6,509 nt of DNA, taken from Micrococcales bacterium. GTDB lineage: Bacteria; Actinomycetota; Actinomycetes; Actinomycetales; Dermatophilaceae. The notes under the pieces are model-generated. The model was not told where the DNA came from and searched no databases. It saw nothing but the letters and a program-made list of their open reading frames with translations. Made by a program: the position numbers and the translations under genes. Shown here one piece after another: positions 1 through 4,945 of the stretch. The DNA is taken from NCBI GenBank assembly GCA_030452775.1, contig JAKDLQ010000131.1:1-6509 (forward strand). Reading direction: 5' to 3'. The number at the start of each line of letters is the position of its first letter. Within the stretch, counting starts at the first letter, position 1.

Positions 1-989
1 ATCGCCTGCCGAATCCACCACGTCGCATAGGTCGAGAACTTGTAGCCCTTCGTGTAGTCGAACTTCTCGACCGCGCGGATCAGGCCGAGGTTGCCCTCCT
101 GGATGAGATCGAGAAAGAGCATGCCGCGACCCGTGTAGCGCTTCGCCAGCGATACGACGAGGCGCAGGTTCGCCTCGAGGAGGTGGTTCTTGGCCTTCTT
201 GCCATCCTGGGCTATCCACCAGAGCTCGCGCTTGAGCTTCATGTCGACCTTGCCCGCGCTGGCCAGCTTCTCCTCCGCGAAGAGCCCTGCCTCGATCCGC
301 TTCGCCAGGTCGACCTCCTGCTCGGCGTTGAGCAGTGCCACCTTGCCGATCTGCTTGAGGTAGTCCTTGACCGGGTCTGCTGTGGCACCGGCGGTGACGA
401 CCTGCTGGGCCGGCGCATCGTCCTCGTCGTCGTCGCGGATGACGAATCCGGACTCCTCCGTCGCCGTCTCGGGCTCTGTGCGCGCGCGGGTCTGCTCCTT
501 GGTGCCATCGACGTCCTCATCGCCGGCGGAGTCCTCCTCGTCGCCAGTCGCGACAGCTGCCACCTCGAGGTCCTTGTCCCCGAGCTTCGTCGTCGCCGTT
601 GTGCGCTTCCTGGCGGCGGCCTTCTTGGCGACGGCCTTCTTGGCAGGTGTGCCGGTACGGGTCCCGGACTCGGCAGCAGCCGCCCTGACCTGGGCATTGG
701 TCGTGGCCTTCTTGACGGCCTGCTTGCTCGCGGTGCTCTTTCTGGCCGCCGCCCTCTTCGTTGCCGGCTTCGCTGCCGTCTTCGCTGTCTTCGCTGTCGT
801 CTTCCTCGTAGCCGTCGCGGGCTTCTTGGCCTGCGCGGCGCCAGACTTCTTCGCCGGTGCCGTCTTCGCGGCCGGCAACCTTGCCGCCGTTGGCGCCTTC
901 GTGGCGGGTGCTGCCTTGGCGGCCGCCTTCTTCGACGTCGCCGTAGCGGCGGTGCTCTTGACGGCGGCGCTCTTGTTCGTGGCGGCCAC
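1..989 (-). CDS. rpoD: Principal RNA polymerase sigma factor (SigA/HrdB/RpoD), N-terminal part, cut by the window edge
   Basis: This is the housekeeping sigma-70 factor, which directs core RNA polymerase to vegetative promoters. The 329 visible codons begin with a Lys/Ala/Thr/Pro-rich basic segment (about residues 1-135), followed by an acidic linker (136-200). Region 1.2 starts near residue 205 (DPVKDYLKQIGKVALLNAEQ). Region 2 follows, with NLRLVVSLAKRYTGRGM at 274-290 and the core-binding and -10 melting block EKFDYTKGYKFSTYATWW at 308-325; the gene leaves the window in WIRQA. Regions 3 and 4 lie outside. I chose the GTG at 987-989 because GGGAGG (994-999) precedes it and the product starts (V)AATNKS, like the MAATK start I recall for mycobacterial SigA. 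An in-frame GTG at 1095-1097 would add 36 residues but lacks a clear ribosome site. No region 1.1 is evident, as expected for this group. The family call is near certain; the start is less so. Confidence 0.97.
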   Translation of the reverse strand, partial: MAATNKSAAVKSTAATATSKKAAAKAAPATKAPTAARLPAAKTAPAKKSGAAQAKKPATATRKTTAKTAKTAAKPATKRAAARKSTASKQAVKKATTNAQVRAAAAESGTRTGTPAKKAVAKKAAARKRTTATTKLGDKDLEVAAVATGDEEDSAGDEDVDGTKEQTRARTEPETATEESGFVIRDDDEDDAPAQQVVTAGATADPVKDYLKQIGKVALLNAEQEVDLAKRIEAGLFAEEKLASAGKVDMKLKRELWWIAQDGKKAKNHLLEANLRLVVSLAKRYTGRGMLFLDLIQEGNLGLIRAVEKFDYTKGYKFSTYATWWIRQA

Positions 990-993
990 GGTG

Positions 994-999
994 CCTCCC
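994..999 (-). promoter_or_regulatory. Ribosome binding site of the sigma factor gene
   Basis: On the minus strand GGGAGG lies 4 bases before the GTG at 989. It is the strongest Shine-Dalgarno match in this leader and decides the choice of start over the in-frame GTG at 1097. The spacing is slightly short. Confidence 0.6.
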
Positions 1000-1214
1000 T
1001 TGGTCCCGTTCTGGGTGTTCGTTGCGGTGCTGCTGCGGCTCGTCGCGGATGTCTCGCCGACGAGGGTCTCGATGTCGTGTTCGCCGAGCCCGGTCACGAT
1101 GGACTCATCGGGCGCGCCCGGGTGTGCCTCTCCCGACGTCGCGGACTTGTCCCATCCCGTATTGCTTCCCCGGCGCGGTCGCTGACGAGCCAGCTCATGA
1201 CCTCACAATGATGG

Positions 1215-1240
1215 AACGCCGTGGACAGGGCGGACGTTCC
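1215..1240 (-). promoter_or_regulatory. Candidate ECF (SigR/SigE-type) promoter for the sigma factor gene
   Basis: On the minus strand GGAAC (1236-1240) is followed after exactly 18 bases by GTT (1215-1217), the layout of actinobacterial stress ECF promoters of the SigR/SigH/SigE class. Transcription would start near 1207, about 220 bases before the chosen start codon. Known context: hrdB of Streptomyces has been reported as a SigR target, so such a promoter here would make sense. The same bases also form an inverted repeat (GGAACG...CGTTCC, extended inward by CCG/CGG after a one-base bulge), so this could instead be a hairpin. Confidence 0.4.
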
Positions 1241-1413
1241 GGTGGCTGGGGCCTTCGGCACGCTTGCGGTCGCCTTTCGTCGGGCGGGTTTCAGTCGTGG
1301 ACGTGCTGCTCCGGGAGGGCATGCATCATCACAAGGAACAGGAGTTGGTGACTCGCGCCGGAAGAACGTGGGCTGTTGGAGTCGGCCCCTGTGCCGAACC
1401 CTCGCTCGCCCTC

Positions 1414-1442
1414 TTGCGATCCGGTTCTACAGACAGTATAAA
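1414..1442 (+). promoter_or_regulatory. Candidate plus-strand sigma-70 promoter (TTGCGA-N17-TATAAA)
   Basis: TTGCGA (1414-1419) and TATAAA (1437-1442) are separated by exactly 17 bases, matching consensus at 4/6 and 5/6 positions. This is the best conventional promoter in the window, yet no plus-strand gene follows. It would produce RNA from about 1449 running antisense toward the stress protein gene and through the hairpin at 1510-1539. It could drive a small or antisense RNA, or be non-productive. Confidence 0.4.
1435..1440 (-). promoter_or_regulatory. Candidate -10 element (TATACT) for the sigma factor gene
   Basis: TATACT on the minus strand matches the sigma-70 -10 consensus at 5 of 6 bases and stands out in very GC-rich DNA. 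No good -35 lies 17-18 bases upstream (TTCGCG or TTTCGC), which is common in actinobacteria. Transcription would start near 1428, giving a leader of about 440 bases. It overlaps the -10 of an opposite promoter candidate. Confidence 0.4.
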
Positions 1443-1509
1443 GGCCATCCGACGTCGCGCGAAACACGCACCGCCGGAAGACGCTCGTCCCGCCCGGCTC
1501 CTGCGCGGC

Positions 1510-1539
1510 CAACCCGGCGCCCTTCGAGGTGGCGGGTTG
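1510..1539 (-). terminator. Hairpin after the stress protein gene, possible terminator
   Basis: Minus strand: CAACCCG (1533-1539) pairs perfectly with CGGGTTG (1510-1516), 7 bp, around a 16-base loop that itself holds a small CCT/AGG stem. It begins 3 bases after the stress protein stop codon. There is no T-tract, which is usual for high-GC actinobacterial terminators and also why the call is uncertain. The stem would form equally in a plus-strand transcript. Confidence 0.45.
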
Positions 1540-1542
1540 CCC

Positions 1543-1941
1543 TCACTCGGCCTTGACCGCGAGCACAGGACAGCTGGCGTCGAGCAGGATGCGCTGGGCG
1601 TTGGAGCCGAGGAAGAGCTTGCCGACGGGGCTGCGCCGCCGCAGCCCGATGACGATGAAGTCGGCCGAGACCTCCGCGGCGACCGCGATGAGGTCATCGG
1701 CCGGATCGTTGCCGCGGACCAGCTGACGCACCTCGTGCTCGATGCCCCGCTCGTCGAGGACCTCCTCGACGCGGCGCAGCTCGGCCTCGAAGCGCATCGC
1801 CTCATCCGCGTCGAAGTCTCTTCCGCCGCGATGCGAACTGACGACGACCAGCTTGGCCTGACGCAGGACGCATTCCTCGGCAGCTCGTTTGAGGGCCGCA
1901 CGTCCTTCCTTGGTGGCGACGTATCCGACGACAATGGCCAC
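1543..1941 (-). CDS. Universal stress protein, UspA family, single domain (132 aa)
   Basis: A small cytoplasmic protein with the alpha/beta nucleotide-binding fold of UspA domains; members commonly bind ATP, dimerise and help survival under starvation or stress, but no specific target can be read here. The first strand IVVGYVAT (3-10) and the C-terminal strand CPVLAVK (124-130) are typical. The ATP-loop motif G-x2-G-x9-G-S appears as G99-x2-R102-x9-G112-S113, so the middle glycine is Arg; my recollection is that GLRRRSPVGK forms are common in actinobacterial relatives. The start is GTG with AGGAGG 8 bases upstream, an excellent ribosome site. The gene lies 143 bases after metX and is followed by a hairpin, suggesting its own unit or read-through from metX. 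A weak TAGTTT -10 candidate sits at 1984-1989. The length is normal for a one-domain Usp. Confidence 0.93.
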   Translation of the reverse strand: MAIVVGYVATKEGRAALKRAAEECVLRQAKLVVVSSHRGGRDFDADEAMRFEAELRRVEEVLDERGIEHEVRQLVRGNDPADDLIAVAAEVSADFIVIGLRRRSPVGKLFLGSNAQRILLDASCPVLAVKAE

Positions 1942-1949
1942 GTGACGGA

Positions 1950-1955
1950 CCTCCT
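1950..1955 (-). promoter_or_regulatory. Ribosome binding site of the stress protein gene
   Basis: AGGAGG on the minus strand, 8 bases before the GTG at 1941. A near-perfect Shine-Dalgarno sequence that fixes this GTG as the start. Confidence 0.8.
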
Positions 1956-2084
1956 GTGATGATGGCGTGAACCCGGTGATGCGAAACTACCGGATCATCC
2001 GTGGCTGCGTCGGCGTGGGCAGCGCGGAGCCCGGACGACCATCCAGGATCGGCAGGGATCGGCTGGGCGATGCGTCGAGGTGGC

Positions 2085-3428
2085 TCACTCGGTCGCTGGC
2101 GACGCCAGGGCGGCGCGGATGATCGCCCCCACCTGGTCCTCCTCGATGAGGAAGCCGTCATGTCCGAAGTCGGACTGGATCTCGACTCGAGCGGCGTGCG
2201 GCAGGAGAGCGGCGAGCTCGTCGGACAGCCGCGGCGGATAGAGCCGGTCGGTGTCGACGGACACCACCGTGCACCTGGCACTCACCCGGGCCAGGGCGGC
2301 TTCGAGTCCCCCTCGACCGCGGCCCACGTCGTGCGAGTTCATCGCCTCGCTGAGGACGATGTAGGAGTTGGCATCGAACCGTCTCGCCAGTTTGCCGGCA
2401 TGATGGTCCAGGTAGCTCTCCACCGCGAATCGTCCGCGGCCCGTGGGTCGCTCCGGGTCCTCACCGTGCTGAGCGTCGCGACCGAATCGGGCGCCCAAGT
2501 CGGCCTCGGTGCGATAGGTGAGATGCGCGATCCGCCTGGCGATCCCGAGCCCACTCTCCGGAGCGCGGCCCGACCCGTAGTAGTCCCCACCGGCGAAGTC
2601 CGGGTCGTTGCGGATCGCGAGCAGCTGCGGCTGGCACCAGGCGATCTGGTCTGCGGAGGCATATCCGGTGCTGGCGAGGACGATGCACCGCTTGACACGT
2701 TCGGGGTAGCTGACCGCCCATTCGATCGCGCGCATCCCCCCCATCGAGCCGCCGACGACGGCGGCGATCGTGGTGATGCCGAGCTCGGCGAGAAGGGCTG
2801 CTTCGGCCTCGACCTGATCACGGATCGTAGTGACCGGGAACCGGCTGCCCCACGGCAGGCCATCGGGAGCGTCGCTCGCCGGCCCCGTCGTGCCCTGGCA
2901 ACCGCCGAGGACGTTGCTGGAGATGACGAACCAGTCGTCGTCGATCGGGCGGCCGGGACCGATCAGGGAGTTCCACCATCCGGGTGAGGCGTGGCCCTCG
3001 GCTGCCGGTCCGACGACGTGGCTGTCCCCGGTGAGGGCATGTTCGACGAGGATGGCGTTGTCTCTCGCCGCATTGAGCGTGCCCCACGTCTCGTAGGCGA
3101 CGGTGACATCGGGCAGCACGCCGCCACGCTCCAGCGCAAGGTCGCCGATCCGAGCGAACTGGCGGTGTCCGACCGGGTCACCCTCACGCCAGGCATTGGT
3201 CGAGGGGCCATCGTCAGGCCTGATGTGCTGCTCGATCATCGGTGCTCGAGCCGCGGGCAACTCCGGGCCCGAGGCTGCCCCGTTCACTCCCAGACCATCT
3301 GTCCCGCCTGTCGGCGTCACCCCCGAGGCCGTCTCCGACGTCGTTCGTGACGTCGTTCGTGACGTCGACTGGGTCTCGGCTCGGGCCACCGAGCGCGTCA
3401 GTGCTCGGTTGTCGAAAGTGAGTGTCAT
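2085..3428 (-). CDS. metX: Homoserine O-acetyltransferase MetX with N-terminal extension (447 aa)
   Basis: A cytoplasmic alpha/beta-hydrolase-fold enzyme that transfers acetyl from acetyl-CoA to L-homoserine, giving O-acetyl-L-homoserine, the committed step of methionine synthesis. The conserved core starts at about residue 79 (AWREGDPVGHRQF) and includes the HALTGDSH and GGCQGTTGP blocks. The nucleophile elbow GGSMGGM carries Ser228; the rest of the likely triad is Asp394 (DTDRLYPP) and His423 (GHDGFL). The first 75 or so residues are Ser/Thr/Ala/Gly-rich with a TTSR repeat and are absent from the usual roughly 370-380 aa enzyme. I chose the ATG at 3426-3428 because GAGGAG sits 8 bases upstream, directly after the SAM-IV riboswitch. 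An internal ATG at 3237-3239 would give a normal-length 384 aa protein but lacks a visible ribosome site. SAM feedback through the leader is the likely regulation. No metY partner is visible in the window. Confidence 0.96.
   Translation of the reverse strand: MTLTFDNRALTRSVARAETQSTSRTTSRTTSETASGVTPTGGTDGLGVNGAASGPELPAARAPMIEQHIRPDDGPSTNAWREGDPVGHRQFARIGDLALERGGVLPDVTVAYETWGTLNAARDNAILVEHALTGDSHVVGPAAEGHASPGWWNSLIGPGRPIDDDWFVISSNVLGGCQGTTGPASDAPDGLPWGSRFPVTTIRDQVEAEAALLAELGITTIAAVVGGSMGGMRAIEWAVSYPERVKRCIVLASTGYASADQIAWCQPQLLAIRNDPDFAGGDYYGSGRAPESGLGIARRIAHLTYRTEADLGARFGRDAQHGEDPERPTGRGRFAVESYLDHHAGKLARRFDANSYIVLSEAMNSHDVGRGRGGLEAALARVSARCTVVSVDTDRLYPPRLSDELAALLPHAARVEIQSDFGHDGFLIEEDQVGAIIRAALASPATE
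3337..3366 (-). repeat. 12-bp tandem repeat inside the metX N-terminal extension
   Basis: On the plus strand gacgtcgttcgt occurs twice in tandem (3337-3348 and 3349-3360), followed by a partial copy (gacgtc, 3361-3366). The 12-base unit is four codons, so copy changes keep the frame; it encodes the S-R-T-T repeat of the MetX extension. Confidence 0.85.
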
Positions 3429-3436
3429 GGAGGCGT

Positions 3437-3442
3437 CTCCTC
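3437..3442 (-). promoter_or_regulatory. Ribosome binding site of metX
   Basis: GAGGAG on the minus strand, 8 bases before the ATG at 3428. It touches the 3' end of the riboswitch and is complementary at 6 of 6 bases to CTCCTC at 3505-3510 inside the aptamer, which suggests a way to hide it. Confidence 0.75.
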
Positions 3443-3558
3443 GGCTCGCGCTTGCCACACCAGTCCGAATGCGGCCAGGTCGTCACCCGGAGCACCCCAC
3501 CGCAGAGGAGGGTTGCCGACCAGCGAGCCGGGGCTTGTCACTGGTACTCATGACCTGG
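3443..3558 (-). promoter_or_regulatory. SAM-IV-type S-adenosylmethionine riboswitch upstream of metX
   Basis: The leader RNA matches, from memory, the SAM-IV class found in actinobacteria (GGTCATGAGT..CCAG, GGCAACCCTCC, GGTGGGGTGCTCCGGG, GGCAAGCGCG). The pairing can be checked directly. P1 is 7 bp (3552-3558 with 3475-3481). P2 is 8 bp with one G-U pair (3538-3545 with 3519-3526) and an 11-base loop. A pseudoknot joins the P2 loop CCCGG (3528-3532) to CCGGG (3486-3490). A second joins the P3 loop TGCGG (3500-3504) to CCGCA (3470-3474), immediately 3' of P1, the outside-the-core contact that separates SAM-IV from SAM-I. The 3' end abuts the metX Shine-Dalgarno, so control is probably translational: with SAM bound, MetX synthesis would fall. 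The 3' boundary is approximate. Confidence 0.9.
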
Positions 3559-3562
3559 GCTC

Positions 3563-3568
3563 AGGATA
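3563..3568 (-). promoter_or_regulatory. Candidate -10 element for the metX leader
   Basis: TATCCT on the minus strand matches 4 of 6 -10 positions, including the key TA and final T. Transcription would begin near 3556, essentially at the first base of riboswitch P1, leaving almost no leader ahead of it. No -35 is visible at 17-18 bases. A TTGACC at 3634-3639 resembles a -35 but has no -10 partner at the right distance. Confidence 0.3.
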
Positions 3569-3593
3569 CCCAACGAGCCCGACGACACCCCAT

Positions 3594-3635
3594 CCCGGTC
3601 CCACACCTCGGACTCCGGTGTCCGCGCAACGCGGG
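3594..3635 (-). terminator. Two adjacent small hairpins between the DUF4192 gene and metX leader
   Basis: Minus strand: CCGCG-TTG-CGCGG (a perfect 5-bp stem with a 3-base loop) is followed at once by ACACC...GGTGT (5 bp, plus a GG/CC inner pair across a small bulge). They lie about 70-110 bases after the DUF4192 stop and before the metX leader. Without a T-tract, termination is possible but not shown. Confidence 0.25.
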
Positions 3636-3706
3636 TCAAGACTTGCGTTTGGGCCGAACGATCGCCGAGCCTCGCGAGCACCTGAGGCCAACGGCCGCCC
3701 GCCTCG

Positions 3707-4798
3707 TCATGCGGAACGAGGCTCAAACCTGATGCCGTGTTCGACGACCTGCCGAAGCAAATGGCAGAGGCGATGGTCGGGTTCGACCTCGAGGGCCCTG
3801 TCGAGCGCGGCCGAAGCGCGTGCCCCGTCTCCATGGGCCCACGCGTGGGCGGCGGCGATGGACAGGACCGGGGCGGCATGCGGGTCGGGCGCACGGCGAC
3901 ACAACAGCCCGAGCCGTCCCTGCACCATGTCTCGCTCGTCGACACCGAACCAGGCGGCGGCGTCCGCGGCGTCGACCTCGGGCCCGCCCCGCACGTCGCA
4001 GTGTTCTGCGAGCGCACGGACGACACTCGGCGGGAGATGGTCGAGGGACAGCGTCGTCGGGCTGAGCCAGGCGATGAGCGCGTCCCTGACGTGGACGTCA
4101 CGGGGCCCACCCAGCAGGGCCGGCAGGTGTTGCCCAGGCAGGTCGGTGTCGAAGTCTCCACGCAGCAGTCGAGCCCAGGCTGCGAAGGAAGCGTGGCGCA
4201 ACTCCTCGCGATCCGACCAGCCGAGGATTGGCGGTGTCCTGCGGTGGCGCGTGGCCTGGTCGAGATCCTCGGCGAACGCGTCGATGGCCTCGATCACCTC
4301 GTGAGCGGGAGGATCGGTGCCGGCGAACAGACCCTCCAAGGCCTCCCGGCCGGGCAGCACGGCCCGGCCCAGTGCCACGTAGCCCGCGACCGCGGGCACG
4401 TCGACACGGTCGGGCATCGCCGTCCCCTCGATCGGGCAGGTGCCGCACGCGTCGGTGCAGTACCAGCGGCCCGCACGCACGACGAGCCGATCGCGGCGAG
4501 CGACTCCTATCGCGACGAGCCCGGTGGTGAGCGCGTCGACGAGCGGCCTGGACTCCCCAGGCTCATCCTCGAACCCGACGAGGAGCACCGAGGTGGGCGC
4601 CTCGCGGCCCAGCACCTCGAGCACCTGCGCTGCGGCCCTCGCCGCGAGCTCTCGGGGTTGGGCGTCGAGGCGCGCGACCATGCCGAGGCGCGTGTCGTGG
4701 AGGCACAGGATGACGACGCTTCGGCTGGGCATGAAGCCCAGTTGGTAGGGAATGATGGTCAGCAACTCGGCTGGTCCTGATACGGATAACGTCTGCAT
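3707..4798 (-). CDS. DUF4192 domain protein of unknown function (363 aa)
   Basis: A protein family common in actinobacteria with no established function that I know of. The N-terminus has the family signature LSVSGPAELLTIIPYQLGF followed by MPSRSVVILCL (about residues 4-33). The middle holds a cysteine cluster, C114-x3-C118-x2-C121 in WYCTDACGTCPIEG, which could bind a metal. The C-terminal third (about 270-360) is rich in Ala and acidic residues and probably helical, with a segment (RASAALDRALEVEPDHRLC) that reads like one tetratricopeptide-type helix pair. There is no signal peptide or membrane segment, so it is probably cytoplasmic. The start is ATG at 4796-4798 with only a weak AGG upstream. 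It is followed by the metX leader (about 150 bases to the riboswitch) and preceded by a tandem repeat. Family call sure; role unknown. Confidence 0.9.
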   Translation of the reverse strand: MQTLSVSGPAELLTIIPYQLGFMPSRSVVILCLHDTRLGMVARLDAQPRELAARAAAQVLEVLGREAPTSVLLVGFEDEPGESRPLVDALTTGLVAIGVARRDRLVVRAGRWYCTDACGTCPIEGTAMPDRVDVPAVAGYVALGRAVLPGREALEGLFAGTDPPAHEVIEAIDAFAEDLDQATRHRRTPPILGWSDREELRHASFAAWARLLRGDFDTDLPGQHLPALLGGPRDVHVRDALIAWLSPTTLSLDHLPPSVVRALAEHCDVRGGPEVDAADAAAWFGVDERDMVQGRLGLLCRRAPDPHAAPVLSIAAAHAWAHGDGARASAALDRALEVEPDHRLCHLLRQVVEHGIRFEPRSA

Positions 4799-4871
4799 GA
4801 GCAGAGCCTGGCGTCCGCGCTGCGCCCGCCGACAGTGCGTTGAGCGAGCCTGTGAACACCCCGGATCCGCG

Positions 4872-4888
4872 CCGTCCCCTGTGGACGG
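4872..4888 (-). terminator. Hairpin in the DUF1232-DUF4192 spacer, possible terminator
   Basis: CCGTCC (4872-4877) and GGACGG (4883-4888) form a 6-bp stem with a 5-base loop. One arm belongs to the adjacent 24-bp tandem repeat, whose second copy offers another GGACGG at 4907-4912. There is no T-tract. It could end EcsC/DUF1232 transcription or lie in the DUF4192 leader. Confidence 0.3.
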
Positions 4889-4930
4889 TCATCCAGACGG
4901 GCAACAGGACGGTCATCCAGACGGGCAGCA
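4883..4930. repeat. 24-bp tandem direct repeat, two copies, with 12-base inner period
   Basis: Copy 1 is 4883-4906 and copy 2 is 4907-4930; 23 of 24 bases agree (a/g difference near the end). Within them gacgg (CCGTC on the minus strand) begins at 4884, 4896, 4908 and 4920, exactly every 12 bases, with a degenerate ggcgg at 4932. The repeat sits between the stop of the DUF1232 gene and the start of the DUF4192 gene, outside any supported coding region. Confidence 0.9.
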
Positions 4931-4945
4931 GGGCGGCGGAACCGG

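Larger units (their letters stand above)
990..1542. other. Gene-free region between the sigma factor and stress protein genes
   Basis: About 550 bases without a convincing gene. Open frames exist on both strands, but their products are Arg/Pro-rich, resemble no family I know, and overlap the promoter-like and hairpin signals. What I see, read on the minus strand toward the sigma gene: a hairpin just after the stress protein stop (1510-1539), a TATACT -10 candidate (1435-1440), and a GGAAC-N18-GTT element (1215-1240). On the plus strand there is one good sigma-70 promoter candidate (1414-1442). The region is probably the promoter and leader of the sigma gene, with a long 5' untranslated stretch. 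Confidence 0.6.

Noticed and set aside
183..1211. Long plus-strand open frames opposite the sigma factor gene
   Set aside because: They are the exact antisense of the sigma gene. Their Leu/Arg/Gly- or Ala/Val-rich products mirror its Lys/Ala repeats, a usual artefact in high-GC DNA.
1291..1512. Minus-strand 73-codon frame upstream of rpoD
   Set aside because: It spans the TATACT promoter candidate and has no recognisable domain, so it is more likely leader and promoter DNA than a gene.
1221..1959. Plus-strand frames of 111 and 231 codons downstream of the plus-strand promoter candidate
   Set aside because: Both start upstream of that promoter and overlap the stress protein gene in antisense; composition is Arg/Pro-rich without family features.
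1991..2001. CGGAT-C-ATCCG dyad upstream of the stress protein gene
   Set aside because: Only 5+1+5 bases, too short a loop for an RNA hairpin, and no match to a known operator such as the DosR box often found before such genes.
2040..2084. Possible terminator after metX
   Set aside because: Only a repeated CCGATCC and a 5-bp GCTGC/GCAGC stem with a 10-base loop nearby are seen; too weak to call.
2001..2987. Plus-strand open frame of 328 codons opposite metX
   Set aside because: The opposite strand encodes an unmistakable MetX with its catalytic triad; the plus product resembles no family and has no ribosome site.
3737..4780. Plus-strand open frame of 347 codons opposite the DUF4192 gene
   Set aside because: It is antisense to a recognisable DUF4192 protein. 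Codon bias of high-GC genes leaves the reverse frame open by chance.
4872..4936. CRISPR-like array from the phased CCGTC repeats
   Set aside because: Units are contiguous, without unique spacers, and far too short; no cas genes are present.
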